This document shows positions 8,428-16,402 of a DNA stretch of 64,000 nucleotides, piece after piece; within the stretch, counting starts at the first letter, position 1, and each line of letters begins with the position of its first letter. The stretch spans positions 1-64,000 of the forward strand of contig JAXMFT010000016.1 in the NCBI GenBank assembly GCA_046347635.1, given 5' to 3'. The notes under the pieces are model-generated. The model was not told where the DNA came from. It ran no database searches and saw only the letters and a program-made list of their open reading frames with translations. The translations under genes and the position numbers were made by a program. The stretch is from JAGVSZ01 sp019137045. Its GTDB lineage: Bacteria; Pseudomonadota; Gammaproteobacteria; Burkholderiales; SG8-39.

Positions 8428-9339
8428 ATGTCGAAAGTCGCCTACTACCCCGGCTGCGCGCTCGAAGGCTCCGGCGGCCCCTACGACCGCTCGACCCGGG
8501 CGCTGGTGAAGGCGCTCGACCTCGAGATGACCGAGCTCGCGGACTGGAACTGCTGCGGGGCGATGGAGGTGAAGAACATCCACCCCATGCTGCAGACCTA
8601 CATGTCGGCGCGGAACATGGCGATCGCCGCGGAGAAGATGGGCTGCGACACCGTCATGGCGCCGTGCAACGGGTGCTATCACGCCCTGAAGAAGGCCGAG
8701 TACGAGTGCGCCACCGACCCCGAGGCGATGCAGACGGTGCAGGAGCTCGCGCGCAAGGCCGACGACCCGGTCTACAAGGGCGACGTGCGCACGCTGCACC
8801 TGCTCGAATGGATGATGGAGGAGCTCGGCACCGAGGGCCTCAAGGCGCGCATCACGAACTCGCTCAAGGGCATCAGGATCGCGAACTACTACGGGTGCAT
8901 GTACACCCGGCCGCGCCAGATCTTCCCCGAGAAGGACCAGGGCCCGGGCTCGGAGTCGAGCCACGCGCCGCACTACATGGACGACCTCCTCGCGGCGGCG
9001 GGCGCGGTCAACGTCGACTACCCGCTCAAGACCGCGTGCTGCGGCGGCGCCCACACGCTCTCGGACTCCGACACCTCGACCCAGCTCGTGCTCAACCTCC
9101 TGCAGGCGGCGGACGAGTGCGGGGCGGACATCATCGCGACCGAGTGCCCGACCTGCCACTCCGGCCTCGAGATGCACCAGATCCGCGCCGAGGAGGCGTT
9201 CGGCATCAAGACAAACGTGAAGATCGTGTACTTCACGCAGCTGCTCGGGCTCGCCCTGGGGCTCTCGGCGCGCAAGGTGGCGCTGCACGAGAACGTGTCG
9301 GACGCGATCGATTTCCTGCACGAGAAGGGCGTGATCTAA
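8428..9339 (+). CDS. hdrB2: sHdrB2, two-CCG-domain subunit
   Basis: This 303-residue protein has both classical CCG domains. The first is C10, C42-C43 and C80-x-x-C83 (YYPGC, NCCGAM, APCNGC). The second runs through YYGCMY, ACCGGA and ECPTCHS. Each is expected to bind a noncubane [4Fe-4S] cluster as in methanogen HdrB. In the sHdr model this subunit belongs to the catalytic B2C2 module. AGGAAG precedes the ATG at 8428. The stop lies seven bases before lbpA1. Confidence 0.93.
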   Translation: MSKVAYYPGCALEGSGGPYDRSTRALVKALDLEMTELADWNCCGAMEVKNIHPMLQTYMSARNMAIAAEKMGCDTVMAPCNGCYHALKKAEYECATDPEAMQTVQELARKADDPVYKGDVRTLHLLEWMMEELGTEGLKARITNSLKGIRIANYYGCMYTRPRQIFPEKDQGPGSESSHAPHYMDDLLAAAGAVNVDYPLKTACCGGAHTLSDSDTSTQLVLNLLQAADECGADIIATECPTCHSGLEMHQIRAEEAFGIKTNVKIVYFTQLLGLALGLSARKVALHENVSDAIDFLHEKGVI

Positions 9340-9346
9340 TCGGCGC

Positions 9347-9793
9347 ATGGCTGCGCACGGCTGCGAGTTCCACCCCGATCTCTACTACGACGCGGAGTTC
9401 CAGATCTGGGTGCGGCCGGAGCGCGACGGCGCCGCCTCGGTGGGCATGACCGACCTCTCGCAAACGATCGCCGGCAAGGTGCTGCACGTGCGCGTGCGCA
9501 AGCCCGGCAGCCTGCGCCCGAAGGGCCGGCCGGTCGCCACGGTCGAGACCGGCAAGTGGGCGGGACCGGTGCCCAACCCGTTCGACTGCACGATCGAGGC
9601 GGCGAACGAGGCGGTGCTCGACGACCCCTCGCTCCTCAACCGCGACCCGTATCGTCACTGGATCACGCGCGTGCGGCCGGTGCAGCCGCTCGCCGTGGCG
9701 GTCGCGGACCTACTGACCGGCGAGGCCGCGCGCCGGGGCTTCGAGGCGCGGCTCGCCCGCGACGACTTCCGCTGCCGGCGCCTCGCCGGCTGA
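9347..9793 (+). CDS. lbpA1: LbpA1, GcvH-like lipoate-binding protein
   Basis: LbpA proteins resemble glycine-cleavage H protein but serve the sHdr system as lipoylated electron or sulfur-intermediate carriers. This one is 148 residues with the lipoyl domain over about residues 15-110. The attachment lysine is K70 in VETGKWAGP, in the beta hairpin where GcvH has its lipoyl-lysine. No glycine-cleavage genes are nearby. It is tightly packed between hdrB2 and a dsrE gene. A second, diverged copy lies 464 bp downstream. Modification should need the ligase and radical-SAM genes encoded after it. Confidence 0.92.
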   Translation: MAAHGCEFHPDLYYDAEFQIWVRPERDGAASVGMTDLSQTIAGKVLHVRVRKPGSLRPKGRPVATVETGKWAGPVPNPFDCTIEAANEAVLDDPSLLNRDPYRHWITRVRPVQPLAVAVADLLTGEAARRGFEARLARDDFRCRRLAG

Positions 9794-9799
9794 GCGCCG

Positions 9800-10195
9800 A
9801 TGTCCGGCCCGCGCTACCTCGAGCACGACGCGAAGACGGTCGTCATCGTGATGACCAGCGGTCCGTCCACCCCCAACCGCTGCGCCACGCCGTTCTACAT
9901 CGGCGCGCTGCTCGCCGCGATGGACGCCGCGGTGACCATCTTCTTCACCATGGAAGGGGTGCGCCTGGTGAAGCGCGGCGTGCCCGAGCACCTCGCCGCG
10001 ATGGCGGGGGGCAAGCCGATCATCGAGTTCATGCGCGAGGCGAAGCAGGCGGGGGTCCGCTTCCACGCCTGCCGGCCGGCGCTGCCGGGCTACGACCTGG
10101 ACGTGGACGACCTCGTGCCGGAGGTGGACGAGCTCTCCTCCGGCGGGGCGCTCGCCGACATGATCCTCGGCTGCGACAAGGTGCTGTTTTTTTGA
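9800..10195 (+). CDS. dsrE3: DsrE-family sulfur-transfer protein
   Basis: This 131-residue DsrE-like protein has the family's alternating beta-alpha fold (TVVIVMTSGP, VTIFFTMEGV, ADMILGCDKVLFF). DsrE family members accept sulfane sulfur on cysteine and exchange it with TusA. Candidate cysteines are in NRCATP (about residue 28), FHACRPAL (about 90) and LGCDKV near the end. Sitting between two lbpA genes, it is the probable sulfurtransferase partner of TusA; the subtype DsrE3 is my inference from length and context. The coding end carries a run of seven T's (10188-10194) without a preceding hairpin, so I do not call a terminator there. Confidence 0.82.
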   Translation: MSGPRYLEHDAKTVVIVMTSGPSTPNRCATPFYIGALLAAMDAAVTIFFTMEGVRLVKRGVPEHLAAMAGGKPIIEFMREAKQAGVRFHACRPALPGYDLDVDDLVPEVDELSSGGALADMILGCDKVLFF

Positions 10196-10256
10196 CGCAA
10201 CGCAAGCGGGCGGCGCGGAAGCCGCACAGAATCGAGCGAAACGGGAGAGACGACGC

Positions 10257-10697
10257 ATGGCATCGGTCAAGAACTGCAACCTGCCCGACGACCTCTACTA
10301 CAACGTCGAGAACAACGTCTGGGCGCGCAAGGAGGCCGACGGCACGGTCACCGTCGGCATGACGGCGTACGCCTGCGCGCTCGCGGGCGAGATCGTCGCG
10401 TACACGCCGAAGAAGCCCGGCCGGTCGATCGACCAGGGCAAGTCGCTCGCGACGGTCGAGTCGGGCAAGTGGGTCGGCCCGGTCAAGGCGCCGGTGGCAG
10501 GCGAGGTGGTGGCGGTGAACGATGCGCTGGGCGGCAACGCCAAGGGCATCAACGCCGACCCGTACGGCGCCGGCTGGCTGGTGAAGCTGAAGCCCGCCAA
10601 CTGGGACGGGGAAGCGGCGTCGCTCGTGACCGGCCCCGCGGTGGCGAGCGCGTTCGAGGCGAAGATGACCGCCGACGGGTTCGCCGGCTGTCCGTGA
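10257..10697 (+). CDS. lbpA2: LbpA2, second lipoate-binding protein
   Basis: This 146-residue LbpA has its lipoylation lysine at K71 in VESGKWVGP. It aligns along its length with LbpA1 but is clearly different (N-terminus NCNLPDDLYYNVENNVWARK versus CEFHPDLYYDAEFQIWVRP). The ATG at 10257 has GGGAGAG upstream after a 61-bp gap. In organisms with sHdr, LbpA2 is the form linked to the Hdr complex, and some carry a second copy as here. Either the two copies have different partners or one dominates. Confidence 0.92.
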   Translation: MASVKNCNLPDDLYYNVENNVWARKEADGTVTVGMTAYACALAGEIVAYTPKKPGRSIDQGKSLATVESGKWVGPVKAPVAGEVVAVNDALGGNAKGINADPYGAGWLVKLKPANWDGEAASLVTGPAVASAFEAKMTADGFAGCP

Positions 10698-10713
10698 GCG
10701 CGCGCCCCGCGAC

Positions 10714-11817
10714 ATGACCTGGCTCGACAGCGCGCGCGGCATCGAGGCGCTCGAGGTCGCCGAGTTCGACTCCGCGCTCGTGGCCGCGTTCGAGGCGCGC
10801 GGGCGGCCCGGGCCGCTCAACTTCCACGTCCCCACCTTCAAGGCGTTCGCGACGAGCGAGATCCAGGGCTGCGGCAAGAGCGCCTGGCCGGCGGTCTCGG
10901 TCACCGGCGGCGACTGCGCGCTGCAGTGCGACCACTGCAAGGCGAAGATCCTGGAGCCGATGATCCCGGCGCGCACGCCGGAGGCGCTGTGGCGCGTCGT
11001 GAACGAGCGCATCGCCGCGGGTGCGCAGGGGATGCTGCTCACCGGCGGGTCGAACCACCGCGACGAAGTCGAGTACGACGCGTTCTTCCCCACGATCCGC
11101 CGCATCAAGGACGCCTTTCCCGCGTTCCGCATCGCCCTCCACACCGCGCTCGTCGGGCGCGACGCGGCGCGCCGCATGGAGGCGGCCGGCGTCGACGCCG
11201 CGATGCTCGACGTGATCGGCGCGCAGGACACCGTCGAGCAGGTCTATCACCTCAAGCGCCCGGTCGCGGACTTCGAGGCGGCCCTCGCGCACCTGACCGC
11301 GACCTCGCTCAAGGTCGTGCCGCACATCGTGCTCGGCCTGCACTACGGCCGCATGCTCGGCGAGTGGAACGCGCTCGAGATGGTCGCGCGCCACCGGCCG
11401 GCGGCGCTGGTGCTCGTGGTGGTGATGCCGTACTACGCGCCGGCGGCGCGCGCGTTCGAGACCGTGCCGAGCCGGGTCGCCGGGCGGTTCTTCCTGGACG
11501 CGCGCGCGCGGCTGCCCGGCGTGCCCCTCCTCCTCGGCTGTGCGCGCCCCCCGGGCCGCGCAAAGGTGGAGATCGACAGCTACGCGGTGATGGCGGGCCT
11601 GGACGGGATCGCCCATCCCAGCGACGGCACGGTGGAGCTCGCGGTCCGGCTCGGCCGCGAGGTGCGCGTCACGCCCGCGTGCTGCTCGATCGCGGTGGGC
11701 GACGAGGTGCTCGCGCTCGCCGAGCCGGCCGCCGCAACGAAGGTCGACGTCGCCGACTTCATCCGCCGCGAGGCGGCCGGCCGCCGGCTGCGCGGCATCC
11801 CGGTCGTGACGGCGTAG
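10714..11817 (+). CDS. lipS1: LipS1, radical-SAM lipoate synthase component
   Basis: LipS1 and LipS2 together insert the two sulfurs into octanoylated LbpA in the sLpl/LipS pathway. This 367-residue protein carries the radical-SAM motif CxxxCxxC at C68, C72 and C75 (GGDCALQCDHC). Glycine-rich SAM contacts follow (GMLLTGGSNHRDEVEYD). It has no similarity to LipA beyond the motif. It starts 16 bp after lbpA2 and is followed by the ligase four bases after its stop. An additional cysteine pair near the C-terminus (ACCSIAVGDEV) may help bind an auxiliary cluster. Confidence 0.9.
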   Translation: MTWLDSARGIEALEVAEFDSALVAAFEARGRPGPLNFHVPTFKAFATSEIQGCGKSAWPAVSVTGGDCALQCDHCKAKILEPMIPARTPEALWRVVNERIAAGAQGMLLTGGSNHRDEVEYDAFFPTIRRIKDAFPAFRIALHTALVGRDAARRMEAAGVDAAMLDVIGAQDTVEQVYHLKRPVADFEAALAHLTATSLKVVPHIVLGLHYGRMLGEWNALEMVARHRPAALVLVVVMPYYAPAARAFETVPSRVAGRFFLDARARLPGVPLLLGCARPPGRAKVEIDSYAVMAGLDGIAHPSDGTVELAVRLGREVRVTPACCSIAVGDEVLALAEPAAATKVDVADFIRREAAGRRLRGIPVVTA

Positions 11818-11821
11818 CGGC

Positions 11822-12598
11822 ATGGGCGCGCCGGTCTGGCAGTGGCTCGACACCGGGGTGCGGCGGGCGGCCGAGAACCTGGCGCTCAACCGCGCCCTGC
11901 TCGAGGCGCGGCGCGCCGGCGAGATTCCCGGCACGGTGCGCTTCCACCGCTACGCGCCCGCCGCCCTCGTCGGGCATCACGAGGACCCGGCGCAGGCGCT
12001 CGACCTCGCGTACTGCGCGCGGCAGGGGATCGTGGTGCAGCGCCGGCTCACCGGCGGCGGGGCCATCTACATGGACGAGGGCGTGCTCGGCTGGGAGCTG
12101 TACCTCGGGCGCGCCGACGTCGGCACCCCCGAGATGCCGGCCATCTCGGCGCGCATGTGCACGGCGGCGGCGGCGGCGATCCGTGCGCTCGGCGCGCGCG
12201 CCGAGTACCGCGCACCGACCGACATCGTGGTCGGCGGACGCAAGATCTCCGGCACCGGCGGGGCGCTCGACGGGGACGCGCTGCTCTATCAGGGGACGCT
12301 GCTCATCGACTTCGACGTGGAGGTGATGCTGCGCGCGCTCGCCGCCACCGCGCCGCGCGTGACGCCCGCGTTCGTCGCCGCCGCGCGCGACTCGGTGGTG
12401 AACCTGCGCGAGTGCGTCGCGCCGCTGCCCGCGCCCGAGCGCATTCACGCCGCGTTCGTCGCCGCATTCGCGCAGGAGTTCGGCGCGCGCATCGAGCCGG
12501 CCGTGCTGGGCGAGCCGGCGCTCGCGCGCTACCGGACGGCGCTCGCGGAGATCGACGACCCGGCGTGGGTCGGGCTTCCTGCGGCGCGGGCGGCATGA
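11822..12598 (+). CDS. slplA: sLpl-type lipoate-protein ligase
   Basis: This 258-residue member of the biotin/lipoate ligase family should attach octanoate or lipoate to LbpA. It has the RRLTGGGAIYMDE motif (about residues 74-86, equivalent to LplA RRxxGGG) and the catalytic lysine K141 in GRKISGTGG. Its length fits the large domain without a long accessory domain. It lies between lipS1 and lipT, with its stop overlapping the lipT start by four bases (ATGA). The context identifies it as the sHdr-dedicated ligase rather than a housekeeping LplA. Confidence 0.88.
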   Translation: MGAPVWQWLDTGVRRAAENLALNRALLEARRAGEIPGTVRFHRYAPAALVGHHEDPAQALDLAYCARQGIVVQRRLTGGGAIYMDEGVLGWELYLGRADVGTPEMPAISARMCTAAAAAIRALGARAEYRAPTDIVVGGRKISGTGGALDGDALLYQGTLLIDFDVEVMLRALAATAPRVTPAFVAAARDSVVNLRECVAPLPAPERIHAAFVAAFAQEFGARIEPAVLGEPALARYRTALAEIDDPAWVGLPAARAA

Positions 12599-13686
12599 GG
12601 CGGGTCGAGGCCGACGTTCTCGTGGTCGGGCTCGGGCCCGGCGGGAGCTGCGCCGCGCGCGTCGCCGCGGCGGCCGGCGCGCGGGTGATCGCGGTGGAGC
12701 GGCGCGCGGAGATCGGCATCCCGGTGCAGTGCGCGGAGTTCGTGCCGCTCCCGCTGGGCAAGTACGCGCTCGCGTCCGAAGTCTTCGCGCAGCGCGTGAC
12801 CGGCATGACGACCGTCCTTCCCTCCGGCGCGCGGGTCGTGTCCGACTTCCCCGGGATCATGATCGACCGGGCGCGCTTCGATCAGGCGCTCGCGCGCAGC
12901 GCGGCCGAGGCCGGGGCCGACGAGTGGCTGGGCACGGCGTTCGAGTCCGCCGACCCCCGGCGCTCGGTGGCCGTGGTGCGCCGGGGCGGCGAGCGCGTCG
13001 AGATCGCGTACCGCGTGCTGGTCGGGGCGGACGGGCCGGGCTCGCGCGTCGCGCATGCGCTCGGGCTGCCGCGGCTCGCGACCGTGGACACCCGCCAGTA
13101 CACCGTGCCGCTGCTGCGGCGCCACGCGCACACCGACATCTTTCTTTCGCCCGACTATCCCGGCGGGTACGCCTGGCTCTTTCCCAAAGGCGCGGTCGCG
13201 AACCTCGGCCTCGGGCTGGACACGCGGCTGGCGGCCGACCTCAAGGCGCCGCTCGACGCGCTGCACCGGCAGCTCGCGGGCGAGGGCCTCGTCGGGCCGG
13301 ACCTGCTCGGGCGCACGGGCGGACCGATCCCGGTCGGCGGCCTGCGCGAGCGCCTGGTCGTCGGAAACGCGCTCTTCGTCGGCGACGCGGCCGGGCTCAC
13401 GCATCCGGTGAGCGGCGCGGGCATCGCCGCCGCGGTGATCTCCGGGGAAGCCGCCGGCGCGTGCATCGCGCGCGCGCTCGACGGCGAGCGCGACGCGCTC
13501 GCCGACTACGAGGAAGACGTGCGCGACCAGTTCCAGGCGACGATCGACCGCGCGGTCGCGCGCCGGCACTGGATGACGACGCGCCTGCAGGGCCCGGAGG
13601 CGCACGCGGACGCCTTCCACCGGCGCGGCTGGATCGCGTTCCCCGAGTATTTCGACGCGGCGGACGAGCTCGGCCTCGCGGCCTGA
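12595..13686 (+). CDS. lipT: LipT-like FAD-dependent oxidoreductase
   Basis: A 363-residue flavoprotein of the geranylgeranyl-reductase/PHBH superfamily. The dinucleotide-binding motif VVGLGPGGSCAAR begins at residue 10, and the second FAD motif GDAAGLTHPVSGAGI is around residues 261-275. Such a protein, named LipT, co-occurs with lipS1/lipS2 and may supply electrons for sulfur insertion; the reaction has not been defined. The frame stays open about 750 bases upstream, but the ATG at 12595, overlapping the ligase stop, fits the family N-terminus exactly. Confidence 0.85.
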   Translation: MRRVEADVLVVGLGPGGSCAARVAAAAGARVIAVERRAEIGIPVQCAEFVPLPLGKYALASEVFAQRVTGMTTVLPSGARVVSDFPGIMIDRARFDQALARSAAEAGADEWLGTAFESADPRRSVAVVRRGGERVEIAYRVLVGADGPGSRVAHALGLPRLATVDTRQYTVPLLRRHAHTDIFLSPDYPGGYAWLFPKGAVANLGLGLDTRLAADLKAPLDALHRQLAGEGLVGPDLLGRTGGPIPVGGLRERLVVGNALFVGDAAGLTHPVSGAGIAAAVISGEAAGACIARALDGERDALADYEEDVRDQFQATIDRAVARRHWMTTRLQGPEAHADAFHRRGWIAFPEYFDAADELGLAA

Positions 13687-13699
13687 AAGGGAGCACGAG

Positions 13700-14194
13700 A
13701 TGAACGCGCTGAAGACCCTGGTTGCCGGCATCGTCCTTGCGGGGGCGGGCGCCGCGACCGCGCAGGACGCGACCTTCAGCCTGCGCCTGCTGACGCCCGA
13801 TACCGCGCTCAAGGCGGCGCAGGCGGCGCTGGCGCGCTGCCGGACCGACGGGTTCCAGGTCGCAGTGGCGGTCGTCGACCGGATGGGAGTGGCCCAGGTG
13901 ATGCTGCGCGATCGGTTCGCGGGGCCGCACACGCCCGACATGGCCACCGCCAAGGCCTGGACCGCGGTGAGCTTCCGCACCGACACGACCGACCTCGCCG
14001 CCGCGACGCAGGGCGGCCCGTCGAGCGGCGTGCGTCACCGTCCCGGCGTCGCCGCGGTGGGAGGCGGACTGATGATCCAGGCGGCCGGGAGCCTCCTCGG
14101 CGCGATCGGGGTGTCCGGGGCGCCCGGCGGCAAGGAGGACGATGCCTGCGCCGCGGCGGGCATCGCCGCGATCCGGGACAGCCTCGAGCTGTAG
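13700..14194 (+). CDS. Exported DUF336 (HbpS/GlcG-like) protein
   Basis: A 164-residue protein with a signal peptide (LKTLVAGIVLAGAGAATAQ, cleavage predicted after ATAQ) and a DUF336 domain like heme-binding HbpS and GlcG: VAVAVVDRMGVAQVMLRDR, then TAKAWTAVSFRT and a closing GAIGVSGAPGGKEDDACAAAG. Family members bind heme or small ligands. It lies 13 bp after lipT and before lipS2, so it is co-transcribed with lipoate-assembly genes although it should be periplasmic. Why an exported protein belongs here is not known. Confidence 0.8.
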   Translation: MNALKTLVAGIVLAGAGAATAQDATFSLRLLTPDTALKAAQAALARCRTDGFQVAVAVVDRMGVAQVMLRDRFAGPHTPDMATAKAWTAVSFRTDTTDLAAATQGGPSSGVRHRPGVAAVGGGLMIQAAGSLLGAIGVSGAPGGKEDDACAAAGIAAIRDSLEL

Positions 14195-14204
14195 GGCGCG
14201 CGTC

Positions 14205-14429
14205 ATGCCGCGACTCGCCGCACTCGCACTCATCGTCGGCGCCGCCGCGCTCGCGGCGTGCGACGGCAAGCAGAAGGATTCGGGCACCGCCGACCTGACC
14301 CGCGGCGGTGCGCAGGCGATGGAGCGCGCCAAGGACGTCGCGAAGACGCTCGAACAGGGCGCGGCGCGCGCGCGCGCGCGGGAGGACGCCGGCGCGGCGG
14401 ACGATTCGACGCAGAAAGGCCACGAATGA
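14205..14429 (+). CDS. Small putative lipoprotein
   Basis: A 74-residue protein with a lipobox (LAAC, C19) after a short hydrophobic leader, then a charged, helix-prone tail (QAMERAKDVAKTLEQGAARARARE). ATG 14205 is chosen because upstream in-frame codons overlap the previous gene. The stop overlaps the lipS2 ATG (ATGA), so the two are translationally coupled. A (GC)n tract (14364-14380) in its second half could slip. It matches no family I recognise. Confidence 0.65.
   Translation: MPRLAALALIVGAAALAACDGKQKDSGTADLTRGGAQAMERAKDVAKTLEQGAARARAREDAGAADDSTQKGHE
14364..14380 (+). repeat. (GC)8 dinucleotide tract in the lipoprotein gene
   Basis: Seventeen alternating G and C bases encode Ala-Arg repeats. 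A two-base slip would shift the frame and destroy the coupled lipS2 junction. Confidence 0.6.
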
Positions 14430-15571
14430 GCGCAGTGATCGACGGCACGCAGCCGATCCGGTTCTACCGGCCCAACCCCCACGTGCGCACGCCGGCGATG
14501 CGCTCGCCGGAGTACGTGCAGATGAGCACCGCGGCGGCGATCACCCTCGGCCTGGTGGCGGGGCAGATGCACCGCGTCTCCTGCACGCACTGCCTCAACC
14601 TGCTCGTGACCTACCCGGAGGGCTGCCGCGCGAACTGCGCGTACTGCGGGCTCGCCCGCCACCGCGAGGAGGCGCGCGACTACGCCGACCGCAACTTCAT
14701 CCGGGTGGACTGGCCGACCGCGCGCTACGACGAGGTGATCGAGCGCGTGCAGGCGGGCTCGGACCGCGGCCGGTTCGAGCGCATGTGCATCTCGATGATC
14801 ACGCACCCCGAGTCGAACGCCGACACCTACGTGCTGCTCGAGAAGTGGGTGCGCGCGGTGCCGCAGGTGCCGGTGTCGATCCTGTCCAACCCGACCACGC
14901 TCGAGCGTGCGGACCTCGTGCGGATGCGCGACCTGGGGGCGGAGATCTTCACCGTCGCGCTCGATGCCGCGACCCCGGCGATCTTCGACCGCACCCGCGG
15001 CAAGGGGGTCGACAGCCCGCACAAGTACGAGAAGTACTGGGCGGCGATCGAATGGGCCGCCGCGGTGTTCGGCCCCGAGCGCTTCGGGGCGCACCTCATC
15101 TGCGGCATGGGCGAGACCGAGCGCGAGATCCTCGACGCGTGCCAGCGGGTGAAGGACCTCGGCGGGCACAACCACATGTTCGCGTTCTTCCCCGAGCGCG
15201 GATCGCTCATGGAGGACTGGCCGGCGGTCGATCGCGGGCAGTGGCGGCGCGTGCAGCTCGCCCGCTTCCTGATCGACTTCCGGGGCGTCCGGGTGGACGC
15301 GATGGACTTCGACGCGGACGGCCGGGTCGTCGACTTCGGCGTCGCGCGCGCCGAGCTCGACGCGCTCATCGCGTCGGGCACGCCGTTCCGGACTTCCGGG
15401 TGTCCCGGGAAGGACGACGACCGCGTCTCGGCGTGCAACCGGCCCTACGGAGATTCGAGCCCGACGGACATCCTGTCGTTCCCGTTCGCGCCCGCCGCCG
15501 AGGACGTTGCGGCGGTGCAGCGCCAGCTCGCCGGCGAACCGGTCCGCGCCGGCCTGCTCGCCGAGGATTGA
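14426..15571 (+). CDS. lipS2: LipS2, second radical-SAM lipoate synthase component
   Basis: A 381-residue radical-SAM protein with CxxxCxxC at C67, C71 and C74 (GCRANCAYC). It also has an upstream cysteine pair, C53 and C56 (SCTHC), that could bind an auxiliary cluster supplying sulfur. A GAEIFTVALDAATP strand-turn and GMGETEREI follow in the TIM-barrel part. LipS2 acts with LipS1. The gene is separated from lipS1 by the ligase, lipT and two exported-protein genes. The ATG is fixed by the ATGA overlap with the lipoprotein gene. Confidence 0.9.
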   Translation: MSAVIDGTQPIRFYRPNPHVRTPAMRSPEYVQMSTAAAITLGLVAGQMHRVSCTHCLNLLVTYPEGCRANCAYCGLARHREEARDYADRNFIRVDWPTARYDEVIERVQAGSDRGRFERMCISMITHPESNADTYVLLEKWVRAVPQVPVSILSNPTTLERADLVRMRDLGAEIFTVALDAATPAIFDRTRGKGVDSPHKYEKYWAAIEWAAAVFGPERFGAHLICGMGETEREILDACQRVKDLGGHNHMFAFFPERGSLMEDWPAVDRGQWRRVQLARFLIDFRGVRVDAMDFDADGRVVDFGVARAELDALIASGTPFRTSGCPGKDDDRVSACNRPYGDSSPTDILSFPFAPAAEDVAAVQRQLAGEPVRAGLLAED

Positions 15572-15618
15572 GCCGGTTGCTGGCGACATAAAGACGTTTG
15601 CATGGCCGGAGACCCCAA

Positions 15619-15647
15619 TTGAATTAATGTCTCCCGGTCGGTATCAG
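15619..15647 (+). promoter_or_regulatory. Promoter upstream of dsrE2
   Basis: TTGAAT (15619-15624) and TATCAG (15642-15647) are 17 bp apart, in an AT-rich island. Start of transcription is expected near 15654. An inverted repeat GGAGAC/GTCTCC (15608-15613 and 15629-15634) straddles the -35 element. Confidence 0.5.
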
Positions 15648-15649
15648 AA

Positions 15650-15667
15650 CATCGGAATATGCCGATG
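15650..15667. promoter_or_regulatory. Palindromic operator-like site at the dsrE2 start point
   Basis: CATCGG-AATATG-CCGATG is a perfect 6-bp inverted repeat covering the predicted transcription start, a typical repressor position. No regulator is identified. Confidence 0.45.
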
Positions 15668-15714
15668 AACCCGGCGCCCGCCCGCGCGCGGCCGGCGCCT
15701 GCGAGGAGGACGAC

Positions 15715-16332
15715 ATGGGCGCCACCCCCGACATCGAGGTGATCGACAGCATCATCAAGCAGCGGCTCGACGAGATCCTGCCCGCGAAGCTCGACGAGGC
15801 GCTCAAGGCGCGCGCAGCCGACCGCACGCCGTCGATGACGATCATCGCCACGAAGGGCACGCTCGACTGGGCCTACCCGCCGTTCATCCTCTCGTCGACC
15901 GCGGCGGCGCTCGGGTGGGACGTGTCGATCTTCTTCACGTTCTACGGCCTGGAGCTGCTCAAGAAGGACATCAGCGGGCTGCAGGTGAGCCCGCTCGGCA
16001 ACCCGGCGATGCCGATGAAGATGCCGTTCGGCCCGGACTGGTTCAAGTCGATCAAGTGGAACGTTCCGAACGCGGTGCAGTCGATCATCCCCGGGTTCGA
16101 GTCGTTCGCGACCACGATGATGAAGATGACGATCAAGAACAAGGGCGTCGCCGACATCGCCGAGTTGCGCAGCCTGTGCCTCGAGGCGGGCGTGAGCATG
16201 ATCGGCTGCCAGATGACGGTGGACCTCTTCGGTTATTCGCACGGGGACTTCATCCCCGAGGTGAAGGAGTACGTGGGCGCCGCGACCTTCCTGCCGATGG
16301 CGAAGGACGCGGACGTGAGCCTGTTCATCTGA
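15715..16332 (+). CDS. dsrE2: DsrE2-like sulfur-transfer protein
   Basis: A 205-residue member of the DsrE/F-like family. An N-terminal amphipathic helix (about residues 1-40) precedes the DsrE2 domain, which has STAAALGWDVSIFFTFYGLELLKK and the conserved cysteines in SLCLEAGVSMIGCQMTVDLFG (about residues 159 and 167). DsrE2 proteins are reported to be membrane-associated partners of TusA in sulfur oxidisers. The ATG follows GGAGGACGAC. It has its own promoter with an operator-like palindrome, separate from the core sHdr operon. Confidence 0.85.
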   Translation: MGATPDIEVIDSIIKQRLDEILPAKLDEALKARAADRTPSMTIIATKGTLDWAYPPFILSSTAAALGWDVSIFFTFYGLELLKKDISGLQVSPLGNPAMPMKMPFGPDWFKSIKWNVPNAVQSIIPGFESFATTMMKMTIKNKGVADIAELRSLCLEAGVSMIGCQMTVDLFGYSHGDFIPEVKEYVGAATFLPMAKDADVSLFI

Positions 16333-16402
16333 CGATATTCCGCACCCGGCCCGAGCGAGGTCGGGGCCCGCGCCAGGAGAGCGCTGTCCCAGGGAGGACG
16401 AG

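Noticed and set aside
10188..10194. T-run at the end of dsrE as a terminator
   Set aside because: No stable hairpin precedes it; the T's encode the final Phe-Phe and stop.
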